Of a stretch of 64,000 bases of DNA, positions 53,636 to 62,773 are shown one piece after another. The DNA comes from Kitasatospora griseola (GTDB lineage Bacteria; Actinomycetota; Actinomycetes; Streptomycetales; Streptomycetaceae): the NCBI RefSeq assembly GCF_014648555.1, contig NZ_BMRI01000030.1, positions 11,252-75,251 on the forward strand, given 5' to 3'. The translations under genes were made by a program, and so were the position numbers. Every line of letters begins with the position of its first letter. Position 1 is the first letter of the stretch. The notes under the pieces were generated by a model. That model ran no database searches. It had not been told where the DNA came from and saw nothing but the letters and a program-made list of their open reading frames with translations.

Positions 53636-53669
53636 GCGCCCCCGCCGCCGAGCCCGGCGACGGGGGCGC
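53636..53669 (+). terminator. Hairpin after the helical-repeat gene
   Basis: Stem GCGCCCCCG (53636-53644) with CGGGGGCGC (53661-53669), with further internal pairing CCG/CGG in the loop. It lies between the gene ending at 53582 and the cupin gene starting at 53699. Confidence 0.6.
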
Positions 53670-53698
53670 GGGGCGTTGTCGGCCGGAGGTGAGCCGTA

Positions 53699-54064
53699 AT
53701 GGCCGGAATGAAACGGATGAGTCTGGACTCCCCCGAGGAGGTCCGCCCGTTCGAAGGCGGCAAGGGCCAGGTGGCGCTGGTGAACCTGGAGGCCGGCGGG
53801 GTCGGCCGGGGCGTGTTCGAGCCCGGCTGGCGCTGGTCGGAGCACGTGAAGCCGATCGCCGGCACGGACAGTTGCCAGGCCTCGCACGCCGGGTACGTGA
53901 TCTCGGGCCGGATGCGGATCGAGATGGACGACGGCCAGGCCGAGGAGTTCGGCGCCGGCGATGTGATGATCTGCCCGCCCGGCCACGACGCCTGGGTGCT
54001 CGGCGACGTGGCCTGCGTGGTCGTCGACTGGCAGGGCTTCACGGACTACGCGAAGCGGCGGTGA
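53699..54064 (+). CDS. Small cupin-domain protein
   Basis: A 121-residue cupin: KPIAGTDSCQASHAGYVISG and FGAGDVMICPPGHDAWVLGD are the two conserved motifs. The metal-ligand His set is partly kept (CQASHAGY, PPGHDAW). Fold suggests binding of a small ligand or metal. Its stop codon is followed directly by a block of tandem repeats. Function unknown. Confidence 0.85.
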   Translation: MAGMKRMSLDSPEEVRPFEGGKGQVALVNLEAGGVGRGVFEPGWRWSEHVKPIAGTDSCQASHAGYVISGRMRIEMDDGQAEEFGAGDVMICPPGHDAWVLGDVACVVVDWQGFTDYAKRR

Positions 54065-54141
54065 CGATCCCGAGCGGTGACGATCCCGAGCGGTGACGAT
54101 CCCGAACAGGGACGATCCCGAACAGGGACGATCCTGAGCGG
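54062..54141 (+). repeat. Five 16-bp tandem repeats
   Basis: Unit TGACGATCCCGAGCGG, with copies at 54062, 54078, 54094, 54110 and 54126. Copies 1 and 2 are identical; copies 3-5 vary at a few positions (GAACAG, GATCCTG). They lie between the convergent ends of the cupin gene and the DUF1203 gene. The first unit contains the cupin stop codon. Confidence 0.9.
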
Positions 54142-54150
54142 TGAAGGCCC

Positions 54151-54642
54151 TCAGCCCGCCCGCCGCACCTCGTGCATGAAGCAGCCGAACCCGACGGCCC
54201 GCACGTGCACCACGGCGGTCTCCGGGTCGTCCAGCAACTCGGCGGCCAGCTCGGGCAGTTCGGCCGGCTCGCCGACCCGGCCGGCCAGGATCCGGCCGTC
54301 CGCGGAGTAGGCCCGCACCACCCGCTGCCCGCCGTGGAAGGCGTCCGGCCAGCCGCCGGCGAAACCCTCGCACGGGTCGGCGTGCACGTACACCGGCCCG
54401 GTCTCCAGGTACGGGCCCGGGTCGCAGCCGGTCTCCTCGGCCCAGCGGCGCAGCGGCGCGTAGGACAGCAGGGTGATCCGCTCGCCGGCGCGGGCCCGGG
54501 TGAGGCAGCAGCGCAGCGGCGCACCGGCGTCCTCGGTGACGGTGACGGGGTGGCAGCGCCCGCTGTCGTCGAGCCGGCGCAGTTCGGCGAGCGTCCCGGC
54601 GGGGATGGCCCGCACGTCGAAGGTGGTGTCGGTGGTGTTCAT
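54151..54642 (-). CDS. DUF1203-family protein
   Basis: A 163-residue protein with the DUF1203 pattern: LRCCLTRARAGERITLLSYA, ETGPVYVHADPCEGFAGG and the C-terminal VHVRAVGFGCFMHEVRRA. ATG 54642 is used (MNTTDTTFDVRAIPAG). It ends close to the tandem repeats. Function of the family is unknown. Confidence 0.85.
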   Translation of the reverse strand: MNTTDTTFDVRAIPAGTLAELRRLDDSGRCHPVTVTEDAGAPLRCCLTRARAGERITLLSYAPLRRWAEETGCDPGPYLETGPVYVHADPCEGFAGGWPDAFHGGQRVVRAYSADGRILAGRVGEPAELPELAAELLDDPETAVVHVRAVGFGCFMHEVRRAG

Positions 54643-54706
54643 GCGTCCCAGCCTGCGCCCGCCGCCCACCGCGTTCCGGCGGATTCCGGACATCGCGTTG
54701 GAAGGC

Positions 54707-54744
54707 CCACGGCCCGCCGCAGCCGGGGCTGCGACGGGCCGTGG
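54707..54744 (-). terminator. Hairpin after the lipoprotein gene
   Basis: Two-part stem CCACGGCCCG (54707-54716) with CGGGCCGTGG (54735-54744), and inside it GCAGCC with GGCTGC. It is 24 nt past the stop of the lipoprotein gene on the minus strand. Confidence 0.8.
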
Positions 54745-54767
54745 GGCGGGGCTGGGCCGACGGGGCG

Positions 54768-56060
54768 TCAGCCCTTGACGACGGCCGCGAAGTCCTTGAT
54801 CTCCTGGAAGGACAGGCCGGCCGCGTTCAGGTTCGTGGCCTTCTCGCGGTCGACGCCGGCGGCGGCCAGCTCGGCGTACTGCGCCTCGGTCAGCGGAGCG
54901 ACCGGGCCGTCGGCCCCCGCGGCGGAGGCGTCGTCGGCGGTGGCCATCTTCATGGCGATCTCCTGGAGCTTGCCCAGGTCGAGTTCGGCGGCGCCGGCGG
55001 GCGCGGAGACGGTCGGGGCGTCGACGGCGAAGCCGAGCCGCAGCGGGAGGTGCGCCGCCGGGTCGGGCTTGTCGGCGAGCTGCATCAGGTCGAAGGTGAC
55101 GGCCTGCGCCTTGCCGCCCTTGATCAGCACGTCTGCGGCGAGCTTGCGGTCCGGCACCTTGGAGAAGTCGTCGGACGGGACCGGCGGGAACGCGGAGATG
55201 CCGGAGGCACCGGCGGCGCCGGTGGCCAGCTTCTCGAACGCCTTCACCAGACCCTCGACCAGCGGACGGGCGGGCGCCGAGACCTGGATGACGTCGGCGT
55301 CACCGGACTTGCCCTTCTCCTCCACGGAGATGTTCTTCGACACCACGTCCTTGACCGACTTGCCGAAGCGCTCCAGCTCCGCCGGGTCGAAGCTCGGCAC
55401 CGCGCCGAACGCCGGGCCGTTGCCGGTGTCGGCGGACTTCTTCTGCTGCTCGCCGAGCTCCTTGGCCTTCTTCAGGTCCACCGAGATCCACTTGCCGTCG
55501 ACGGCGTCCTTGAACGCCCCGGCCTCGGCGGGCAGCGAGCCGGCGAACTCGTCGACCCCCTTGGTGTCCTCCCCCATGAGCTGGGCGATGCCGCGGGCGT
55601 CGACCTTCAGGTACATCTTGTCGCCGACCAGCCGGATGTCGGCGAAGGTCTTGCCGGACTTCTTGGCGCCCAGCGAGTAGGCGAACGCCACGCCCTTGAG
55701 GTCGTAGTCGTTCACCGCGCCGAGGGCGTTGCCGGACTTGAACGCCTCGGTGTCCTTGAGCGGCTTGTCGGCGCTCATCGACACGTTCAGCGTCAGGTCG
55801 GAGAGGGCGTCGGCGTCCTTCTGCTCGATCGGGTCGTCGACGGCCTTGCCGAACGCGACGATCTGGTCGGCCGTGGCGTCGACGGACAGCTGGAAGCCGA
55901 CGGACTTGGCGTCGCCGAGCTTCTCGAACGCCCCGGAGAGCTTCTCGCCGGCGGTCAGCTGCTTGACGGTGCCACAGGCGGTGACGCCGGCGGCGAGGAG
56001 AACGGCGCCGGCGGTGACGGCTATACCGGCGCGGACGGAGCGGCGAAGGGCGGTGTTGAT
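54768..56060 (-). CDS. Secreted lipoprotein, probable ATC start codon
   Basis: About 430 residues. Signal RRSVRAGIAVTAGAVLLAAG leads to the lipobox VTAC, then a Lys/Ala-rich extracytoplasmic domain of the LppX/LprG-like kind (LSGAFEKLGDAKSVGFQLSV). The only good ribosome site, AGGAG at 56072-56068, is followed after 7 nt by ATC at 56060-56058 (ATC AAC ACC GCC). No ATG, GTG or TTG lies nearby in frame; the first upstream are ATGs at 56138 and 56147, which give an unusual leader and sit at or upstream of a probable -10 (TAAAAAAT near 56150). ATC is therefore preferred, an uncommon start. Confidence 0.8.
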   Translation of the reverse strand: MNTALRRSVRAGIAVTAGAVLLAAGVTACGTVKQLTAGEKLSGAFEKLGDAKSVGFQLSVDATADQIVAFGKAVDDPIEQKDADALSDLTLNVSMSADKPLKDTEAFKSGNALGAVNDYDLKGVAFAYSLGAKKSGKTFADIRLVGDKMYLKVDARGIAQLMGEDTKGVDEFAGSLPAEAGAFKDAVDGKWISVDLKKAKELGEQQKKSADTGNGPAFGAVPSFDPAELERFGKSVKDVVSKNISVEEKGKSGDADVIQVSAPARPLVEGLVKAFEKLATGAAGASGISAFPPVPSDDFSKVPDRKLAADVLIKGGKAQAVTFDLMQLADKPDPAAHLPLRLGFAVDAPTVSAPAGAAELDLGKLQEIAMKMATADDASAAGADGPVAPLTEAQYAELAAAGVDREKATNLNAAGLSFQEIKDFAAVVKG

Positions 56061-56220
56061 GGCTGAACTCCTGTGCCTGAAAGCGGACGCGGGCCCGATC
56101 GGCCCTGCCGCGGAGGCAAGCTCAACACATCGACGCATCCCCCGCATGCAAATTTTTTACCATCCGTTTAGGACACTCACCGGCCCGCCCCCCGCTCCCG
56201 CGCACCGCCTCCACGGTCCG

Positions 56221-57489
56221 TCAGATCGCGCTGCCGGCCTTCCAGTCCGCCCAGGACATGTTCCATCCGTTCAGGCCGTTGGACGGATTCACCGTGCGGT
56301 CACCGGAGTTGACCACCTCGACCACGTCGCCGACCATCGAGCTCGCGTAGAACCGGGCCGCGCTGGTGTTCGGGTTGTTGCCGCCCTGCACGTCCTGCAG
56401 CGCGATGCAGCCGTGGCTGGTGTTGGAGTTGCCGAACTGCGAGGCCGCCGACCAGTAGTTGCCGTGGATGAAGGTGCCGGAGGTGGTGAGCCGCTGGGCG
56501 TGCGGCACGTCCGGGATGTCGTACTCGCTGCCGAGGCCCACGGTGGCGGAGTTCATCCGGGTCTGCTGGTAGCGCTCGGAGATCACCATCTTGCCGCCCC
56601 AGGTGCGGTGGTCCGGCGACCCGCCGATCACCGGGTAGGTGGCGGTGACCTTGCCGTCGGTGGTGACGGTGAGGGTGTCGGCCCTCAGGTCGGCGACCGA
56701 GACCTGGCTGCGGCCGACGGTGAAGGTGACGTTCTTGGACTGGGTGCCGTAGACGCCCTTGGCGCCGGCCACGTCCTTCAGCCGCAGCTTCAGGGTGACG
56801 GTGGTGCCCTTGGCCCAGTACTGCGCCGGGCGGAAGTCCAGCCGGGTGGAGTCGAACCAGTGGCCGACGATCTCCACCGGCGGGTCGGCGACCACGGTGA
56901 TCGCCTGCTGGACGGCCGCGCGGTCGGTGATCGGCTTGTTGAAGTTGATCGACACCGGCATGCCGACGCCGACCGTGGAGCCGTCCTCGGGGGTGAAGTA
57001 GCCGACGAAGGTGTTGGCCGGGGAGGCGGTGGAGAAGCTCGCGTTGGCGTCCGCCGGACGCTTGTCCTTGTCCTCGGCGGCGGCCGCGACGGTGTACTGG
57101 GTGCCGCTGGCGAGCGCCGCGGTGGACGTCCAGCTCGCGCCGTCGGCGGCCAACTGTCCCGCTATCTGCTTGCCCGTGCTGTCCGTGACGGTGACCGAGG
57201 TGAGCGTGCCGTCGGCGACGGTGACGGTGACCGGCTCGGCGAAGGGTGCGGCGGTCGCGCCGTCGGCGGGGGTGATGGTGATCACCGCGACGGACGCCTT
57301 CGGGCTGACCGACGGGCTCTCGCCGCCGGCCGCCGGGGCGGTGCCGGTGGAGGCGGAGGCGGGCTTGCCGCCTCCGCCGCCCTGGCAGGCGGCCAGCAGC
57401 AGCACCGGGGCGCCGAGCAGTCCGGAGAGCACGCCGCGGCGGCTCCAGTTGCCGCCGAGCGGTCGCTCCTGCTTGTCCGCTGCGGTCAC
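56221..57489 (-). CDS. L,D-transpeptidase lipoprotein
   Basis: A 422-residue lipoprotein. Signal with Arg pair and lipobox in SGLLGAPVLLLAACQGGGGG, then two Ig-like domains, then a YkuD catalytic domain with HGNYW and SNTSHGCIALQDVQGG (catalytic His and Cys, SHGC). It makes 3-3 cross-links in peptidoglycan. GTG 57489 has GAGGAG with a 7-nt gap; the GTG six nt upstream sits too close. It is followed on the same strand by the other lipoprotein gene after 160 nt. Confidence 0.93.
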   Translation of the reverse strand: MTAADKQERPLGGNWSRRGVLSGLLGAPVLLLAACQGGGGGKPASASTGTAPAAGGESPSVSPKASVAVITITPADGATAAPFAEPVTVTVADGTLTSVTVTDSTGKQIAGQLAADGASWTSTAALASGTQYTVAAAAEDKDKRPADANASFSTASPANTFVGYFTPEDGSTVGVGMPVSINFNKPITDRAAVQQAITVVADPPVEIVGHWFDSTRLDFRPAQYWAKGTTVTLKLRLKDVAGAKGVYGTQSKNVTFTVGRSQVSVADLRADTLTVTTDGKVTATYPVIGGSPDHRTWGGKMVISERYQQTRMNSATVGLGSEYDIPDVPHAQRLTTSGTFIHGNYWSAASQFGNSNTSHGCIALQDVQGGNNPNTSAARFYASSMVGDVVEVVNSGDRTVNPSNGLNGWNMSWADWKAGSAI

Positions 57490-57582
57490 GTCCACGCTCC
57501 TCGGTGCCGAGATCACTCAAGATCACTCAAAAATGTGCAGATCATACGAGAGTACTCAACAGCCCGACAGAACGGACAAAGA

Positions 57583-57614
57583 AGGCCCGGTCCGGAAATT
57601 CCCGGACCGGGCCT
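57583..57614 (-). terminator. Rho-independent terminator of the acidic-protein gene
   Basis: Perfect 13-bp stem AGGCCCGGTCCGG (57583-57595) with CCGGACCGGGCCT (57602-57614) and a 6-nt loop. On the minus strand a TTCTTTG run follows. It is 22 nt past the stop of the gene 57636-57962. Confidence 0.88.
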
Positions 57615-57635
57615 GAGCGCGAGTCGCGCCGGGGC

Positions 57636-57962
57636 TCACTGCACCTCGTACTCGTCCCAGCCCTCGTCGTCCGGGTCGTAGTCGGTGGTGGCGGACTCCC
57701 AGGTGGCGGAGGCGAGCTCCACCCCGGGGACCTCGCCGAGCAGCGCCACCGGGTCGACGAAGTGGGCGAGCGAACCGGTCGGGTCCACCTCGATCGCCTC
57801 GACGGCCTGGGCGCGCTCCTCGTCGTCCAGGTACTCGTCGTCGGCGACCTGGGTCAGGGCGGCGACCTTCAGGGCCTGCTCGTCGGTGATCTCGGCGATC
57901 AGCTCGATGGTGAGGCGAACGTAGCGCGGTGCGTCCTGCTCGGGCAGGTCAGTGCTGGTCAT
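57636..57962 (-). CDS. Small acidic hypothetical protein
   Basis: A 108-residue, strongly acidic protein (many Asp/Glu, ending WDEYEVQ) with helical segments (IAEITDEQALKVAALTQVAD, DDEERAQAVEAIEVDPTGSL). No recognised domain. ATG 57962 gives MTSTDLPEQDAPRYVRLTIE. A strong terminator follows, so it is a separate unit. Confidence 0.8.
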   Translation of the reverse strand: MTSTDLPEQDAPRYVRLTIELIAEITDEQALKVAALTQVADDEYLDDEERAQAVEAIEVDPTGSLAHFVDPVALLGEVPGVELASATWESATTDYDPDDEGWDEYEVQ

Positions 57963-58377
57963 GACTGCGAGCGTAGGGGGTCGCACGGCCATCGGGAAAC
58001 GGCGGCCCGGCCCCCGCACGCGGCGAGGGCCGGCCCGGGCGTCGCCCGGACCGGCCCTGCCGCCTCCGCGTGCACTCCCCCACCCGGGAGTGCGCGGAAG
58101 CCGCGCCTCGCGACGCGTGAGCTGCCACGGGTTCCGTCGACACCCTGGGCCTGCCAGGGGCGGGACGACGGCGGCCCCCGCGGACCGGAGCCGGCGGTCG
58201 GGTCAGGCCGACCGTCGGATCCCCGGTGACCGCGAAGGTCGGAGAGCCGCTCCCGCCCCCGCCGTCACCGTGTTCGGCTTCTCTTGCCGTGCCCACCACA
58301 ATGCCGGAGCCGTGTTAACCCGATGCTGCGTGCTTGTGACGTCCACGTACCGGCGGGCGGGCACGGTTGACGCAACG
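57963..58377. other. Gene-free stretch with hairpins
   Basis: 415 bp between the acidic-protein gene and the CBS gene. It holds a 15-bp stem with one mismatch (58026-58040 with 58044-58058) and an 8-bp stem GCACTCCC/GGGAGTGC (58072-58079 with 58086-58093). Either may end CBS transcription or shape the leader of the downstream gene. No coding frame is convincing. Confidence 0.5.
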
Positions 58378-59778
58378 TCAGTGGCCGGCCCGGGCGGTCA
58401 GGAAGGCCAGCAGGTCCTGGCGGGTGACGATGCCCTGCGGCTTGCCCTCCACCAGCACCACCACCGCGTCGGCCTTCTCCAGCACCGACATCAGGTTGGT
58501 CACCGACTCGCCGGAGCCGACCACCGGCAGCGGCTTGGACATCACGTTGTCCAGCGTGTCGGTCAGCTCGATCCGCCCGTTGAACAGGCCGTCCAGCAGC
58601 TCGCGCTCGACCACCGAGCCGACCACCTCGCCGGCCATGATGTCCGGGTGCCCGGCGCCCGGGGAGACCACCGGCATCTGCGAGACGCCGAAGTCGCGCA
58701 GCACCCGCACCGCCTCGGCGACCGTCTCGCCCGGGTGCATGTGCACGAACTGCGGGATGCCCTCGTGCTCCACCGCGTCCTTGCGGGCCAGCACCTCGCC
58801 GATGTGCGCCTCGTCGGCGGCGGTCGGCAGGAAGCCGTAGTCGGCCATCCAGTCGTCGTTGAAGATCTTCGACAGGTAGCCGCGGCCGCCGTCCGGCAGC
58901 AGCACCACCACGACGTCGTCCGGCCCCAGCTCGCGGGCCACCTCCAGCGCGGCCACCACGGCCATGCCGCAGGAACCGCCGACCAGCAGGCCCTCCTCCT
59001 TCGCCAGGCGGCGGGTCATCTGGAACGAGTCCTTGTCGGAGACCGCGACGATCCGGTCCGCGACCTCGCGGTCGTAGGCGGTCGGCCAGAAGTCCTCGCC
59101 GACGCCCTCCACCAGGTACGGACGGCCGGTGCCGCCCGAGTACACCGAGCCCTCCGGGTCCGCGCCGACCACCTGGACCTTCCCGCCGGACGCCTCCTTC
59201 AGGTACCGGCCGGTGCCCGAGATGGTGCCGCCGGTGCCGACGCCCGCCACGAAGTGGGTGATCCGGCCGTCCGTCTGCTCCCACAGCTCCGGGCCGGTGG
59301 AGTGGAAGTGCGACGCCGGGTTCTCCGGGTTCGAGTACTGGTCCGGCTTCCAGGCGTTCGGGGTCTCACGGACCAGCCGGTCCGAGACGTTGTAGTACGA
59401 GTCCGGGTGCTCCGGGGCGACCGCCGTCGGGCAGACCACGACCTCGGCGCCGTAAGCCCGCAGCGTGTTGATCTTGTCCGTGGACACCTTGTCCGGGCAC
59501 ACGAAGATGCACTTGTAGCCCTTCTGCTGAGCCACGATCGCCAGGCCCACACCGGTGTTGCCGCTGGTGGGCTCGACGATGGTGCCACCCGGCTTGAGCG
59601 CGCCCGAGGCCTCCGCCGCCTCGATCATCCGCATCGCGATCCGGTCCTTCACCGAACCGCCGGGGTTGAAGTACTCGACCTTCGCCAGCACGGTGGCGCT
59701 GATGCCCTCGGTGACCTTGTTGAGCTTCACCAACGGGGTGTCGCCGACCAGCTCGATGATCGAATTGTGGTACCGCAC
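58378..59778 (-). CDS. Cystathionine beta-synthase
   Basis: A 466-residue PLP enzyme with regulatory CBS domains. PLP Lys in FNPGGSVKDRIAMRMIEAA, substrate motif EPTSGNTGVGLA, glycine loop GVGTGGTISGTGRYLKE, and VEGVGEDFWPTAYD. Two C-terminal CBS domains (HPGETVAEAVRVLRDFGVSQ, GESVTNLMSVLEKADAVVVL). It condenses serine or O-acetylserine with homocysteine. ATG 59778. Confidence 0.94.
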   Translation of the reverse strand: MRYHNSIIELVGDTPLVKLNKVTEGISATVLAKVEYFNPGGSVKDRIAMRMIEAAEASGALKPGGTIVEPTSGNTGVGLAIVAQQKGYKCIFVCPDKVSTDKINTLRAYGAEVVVCPTAVAPEHPDSYYNVSDRLVRETPNAWKPDQYSNPENPASHFHSTGPELWEQTDGRITHFVAGVGTGGTISGTGRYLKEASGGKVQVVGADPEGSVYSGGTGRPYLVEGVGEDFWPTAYDREVADRIVAVSDKDSFQMTRRLAKEEGLLVGGSCGMAVVAALEVARELGPDDVVVVLLPDGGRGYLSKIFNDDWMADYGFLPTAADEAHIGEVLARKDAVEHEGIPQFVHMHPGETVAEAVRVLRDFGVSQMPVVSPGAGHPDIMAGEVVGSVVERELLDGLFNGRIELTDTLDNVMSKPLPVVGSGESVTNLMSVLEKADAVVVLVEGKPQGIVTRQDLLAFLTARAGH

Positions 59779-60106
59779 GGGGGTCCTCCCGGTTTATGGC
59801 AGCCCTGATTGCCGAAACCCCCAGCCTAGGGCCCCCTTCCCACCCACCGTGCCCATCCGTCCCATGTCTCCCACCCCACCCGAACAAACCGCTCCCGGCG
59901 GGGGCCGGCACTCCGCCCCCGCCGAACAACAGCGCTCCGAGGGGGCCCTCCGCCGCACAGTCTTCGGAAAGCCGGCCGGCGCCGCCCGCGGCGGGCCCGC
60001 GGCTTCGGGGCACAGCGGCTCCGGGCGGGTGGTTGGCGGAGGCGGGCGGTAGCGGATCGGGGTGAACGGGTACGAGTGTGGGTGGAAGAGGAGAGGGGGT
60101 GGCCGG
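59779..60106. other. Divergent intergenic region, CBS and SGNH genes
   Basis: 328 bp with C-rich and G-rich tracts. No riboswitch-like structure was recognised in front of cystathionine beta-synthase, and no convincing -10 box could be named. No gene is supported. Confidence 0.4.
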
Positions 60107-61207
60107 ATGGCCGGCTCGCAGGCGTCGAGGGCGCGGGTGGCGCGGCGGATCGCCACCGCCGCAGCGTACGGCGGGGGTGGGCTGGGGCTGCTCGGGGTGG
60201 GGGTGGCGGGGGTGCTGCTGACCGAGAGCCGGATGGCGATCCGGGCGATCGGGAACCTGGGCGGCGATCCGCCGCGCGCGGACGGGCTGCACGGGGAGGC
60301 GTTCGCCGATCCGACGGACGGCCGGTCGCCGTTGGTGATGGCGTTCCTGGGCGATTCGACGGCCGCGGGCCTGGGCGTGCAGCGGGCGCAGGAGACGCCG
60401 GGCGCGCTGCTCGCGTCGGGGCTGGCGTCCGTCGCCGAGCGCCCGGTGCGGCTGTTGAACGTGGCGAAGTCGGGCGCCCGGTCGGGTGATCTCGCGGGGC
60501 AGCTGGAGCGGGCCCTGCCGCACTCCCCGGACATCGCGGTGCTGATGATCGGCGCCAATGACGTGACCAGGCACGCCCCGGCCGCCCGCAGTGTGCGGGA
60601 GCTGGGCGAGGCGGTGGGCCGGCTGGTCTCGGCGGGCTGCGAGGTGGTGGTCGGCACCTGCCCGGACCTGGGGACGATCAAGCCGGTGCGGCCCCCGCTG
60701 CGCTGGGTGGCACGGCGGCTGAGCCGGCAGCTCGCGGCGGCGCAGACCATCGCGGTGGTGGAGGCCGGCGGGCGGACGGTCTCGCTGGGTTCGCTGCTGG
60801 GCCCGGAGTTCGCGACGCGTCCGGAGCTGTTCGCCGCGGACCGCTACCACCCGTCCGCGCAGGGCTACGCGACGGCGTCGATGGCGTTGCTGCCGTCGGT
60901 GTGCGCGGCGCTCGACCTGTGGCCGCAGGACACGCCGTCCGCGGTGGGCGGGCCGTTGGAGCCGCAGGCGGTGCTGCCGGTGGCGGTGGCGGCCGCGGCG
61001 GCGGCGGGGCGTTCGGGCACCGAGGTGACGGCGGCGGGCCCGGCGAACGGGACGTGGCGGTGGGCGACGCTCAAGCAGCGGTTCCGGCTGGCGCTGCCCG
61101 GCGGCGAGCCGGAGCCGGAGGCGGTCGCGGAAGGCGGCCGGCCGCGGGCGATCGCGTCGGCCAATTCACATCCGGAGGCGGATGACGCCGGAGCTACCAA
61201 GCGGTAA
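60107..61207 (+). CDS. Membrane-anchored SGNH hydrolase
   Basis: A 366-residue protein: N-terminal membrane helix (GGGGLGLLGVGVAGVLL), then SGNH domain with block I AFLGDSTAAGLGV, the Gly in NVAKSGARSG, block III IGANDVTRH, and block V AADRYHPSAQGY (DxxH). The C-terminal 100 residues are Ala/Pro/Glu-rich and low complexity. ATG 60107 has GAGAGGGGG upstream. It probably de-esterifies lipids or cell-wall sugars. It precedes the thiolase gene by 56 nt. Confidence 0.88.
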   Translation: MAGSQASRARVARRIATAAAYGGGGLGLLGVGVAGVLLTESRMAIRAIGNLGGDPPRADGLHGEAFADPTDGRSPLVMAFLGDSTAAGLGVQRAQETPGALLASGLASVAERPVRLLNVAKSGARSGDLAGQLERALPHSPDIAVLMIGANDVTRHAPAARSVRELGEAVGRLVSAGCEVVVGTCPDLGTIKPVRPPLRWVARRLSRQLAAAQTIAVVEAGGRTVSLGSLLGPEFATRPELFAADRYHPSAQGYATASMALLPSVCAALDLWPQDTPSAVGGPLEPQAVLPVAVAAAAAAGRSGTEVTAAGPANGTWRWATLKQRFRLALPGGEPEPEAVAEGGRPRAIASANSHPEADDAGATKR

Positions 61208-61263
61208 CTTTCCCGGGAGATCCACCGGATCGCGTCCCGAGGTCACTCAGCGAGGAGCCCGCC

Positions 61264-62484
61264 ATGCCCGAAGCCGTCATCGTCAGCGCCGCCCGTTCGC
61301 CGATCGGCCGGGCCTTCAAGGGCTCGCTGAAGGACATCCGCCCGGACGACCTGACCGCGCAGATCATCGGCGCCGCGCTGGCCAAGGTCCCGCAGCTGGA
61401 CCCGCGCACGATCGACGACCTGATGCTGGGCTGCGGCCTGCCGGGCGGCGAGCAGGGCCACAACCTGGCCCGGATCGTCGCCGTCCAGATGGGCATGGAC
61501 TACCTGCCGGGCACCACCATCACCCGCTACTGCTCGTCCTCGCTGCAGACCACCCGGATGGCGCTGCACGCGATCAAGGCCGGCGAGGGCGACATCTTCG
61601 TCTCGGCCGGCGTGGAGACCGTCTCCCGGTCGATCCACGGCACCTCGGACGGCATGCCGGGCACCATGAACCCGCTGTTCGCCGACGCCCAGGCCCGCAC
61701 CGCGCACCGCGCCGAGGTCGGCGGCGGCGAGTGGCACGACCCGCGCGAGGACGGCCTGCTGCCGGACGCGTACATCGCGATGGGCCAGACCGCGGAGAAC
61801 CTGGCCGCGCTGAAGGGCATCACCCGGGCCGAGCAGGACGAGTTCGGCGTCCGCTCGCAGAACCTGGCCGAGGCCGCGATCAAGGCGGGCTTCTGGCAGC
61901 GCGAGATCACCCCGGTGACGCTGCCGGACGGCACCGTGGTGAGCACGGACGACGGCCCGCGCGCGGGCGTGACGCTGGAGGGCGTGTCCGGCCTGAAGCC
62001 GGTGTTCCGCCCCGACGGCACCGTGACCGCCGGTAACTGCTGCCCGCTGAACGACGGCGCGGCCGCGCTGGTGATCATGTCGGACACCAAGGCGCGCGAG
62101 CTGGGCATCACCCCGCTGGCCCGGGTGGTCTCCACCGGCGTCTCGGCGCTGTCGCCGGAGATCATGGGCTACGGCCCGGTGGAGGCGTCCAAGCAGGCGC
62201 TGAAGCGGGCCGGCCTGTCGATCGGCGACATCGACCTGGTGGAGATCAACGAGGCGTTCGCGGCGCAGGTCATCCCGTCCTACCGGGACCTGGGCATCGA
62301 CCTGGACCGACTGAACGTCAACGGCGGCGCGATCGCGGTGGGCCACCCGTTCGGCATGACCGGCGCCCGGATCACCACCACGCTGATCAACTCGCTGCAG
62401 TGGCACGACAAGCAGTTCGGCCTGGAGACCATGTGCGTCGGCGGCGGCCAGGGCATGGCGATGGTCGTCGAGCGGCTGAGCTGA
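61264..62484 (+). CDS. Acetyl-CoA C-acetyltransferase (thiolase)
   Basis: A 406-residue thiolase. Acylated Cys in [14 protein letters not shown], His and Asn in [11 protein letters not shown] and [12 protein letters not shown], and final Cys in [15 protein letters not shown] 61264 begins [20 protein letters not shown]. It condenses or cleaves acyl-CoA in beta-oxidation or acetoacetyl-CoA formation. A good terminator follows at 62544. Confidence 0.95.
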   Translation: MPEAVIVSAARSPIGRAFKGSLKDIRPDDLTAQIIGAALAKVPQLDPRTIDDLMLGCGLPGGEQGHNLARIVAVQMGMDYLPGTTITRYCSSSLQTTRMALHAIKAGEGDIFVSAGVETVSRSIHGTSDGMPGTMNPLFADAQARTAHRAEVGGGEWHDPREDGLLPDAYIAMGQTAENLAALKGITRAEQDEFGVRSQNLAEAAIKAGFWQREITPVTLPDGTVVSTDDGPRAGVTLEGVSGLKPVFRPDGTVTAGNCCPLNDGAAALVIMSDTKARELGITPLARVVSTGVSALSPEIMGYGPVEASKQALKRAGLSIGDIDLVEINEAFAAQVIPSYRDLGIDLDRLNVNGGAIAVGHPFGMTGARITTTLINSLQWHDKQFGLETMCVGGGQGMAMVVERLS

Positions 62485-62543
62485 CCGCGGCGGCGACACC
62501 GTGACGGACGTCTCACCCGTCCGGAGTCACCGTCCGTAATTGA

Positions 62544-62583
62544 GGGCCGGATCACACTCCACGTGCGATCCGGCCCGATTTTC
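62544..62583 (+). terminator. Rho-independent terminator of the thiolase gene
   Basis: Stem GGGCCGGATC (62544-62553) with GATCCGGCCC (62567-62576), loop of 13 nt, followed by GATTTTCT. The U-run is on the plus strand. Confidence 0.9.
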
Positions 62584-62773
62584 TGCCTTCCGGGACCGAA
62601 ATGTCGACGCACCGGATTGGATCAACTCCGCTGCGTGGAGCGGCATTACCCAACAATTTAAGGACAAGTAGGAAAGTCACTGGCAAATCGGACATCCGCC
62701 TCTGCAGTAACGGCCGCGAATACGGCAGTGTGGAGCAGTAACCCCGTTCCGCTCCTCGTTGGGAGTACGTTCC

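Noticed and set aside
54768-56147. Lipoprotein gene starting at ATG 56147
   Set aside because: It would add a long non-signal leader before the signal peptide, lacks a ribosome site, and lies at a probable promoter -10 region.
59779-60106. A SAM or other riboswitch upstream of cystathionine beta-synthase
   Set aside because: No recognisable conserved core or paired elements were found; only C- and G-rich tracts.
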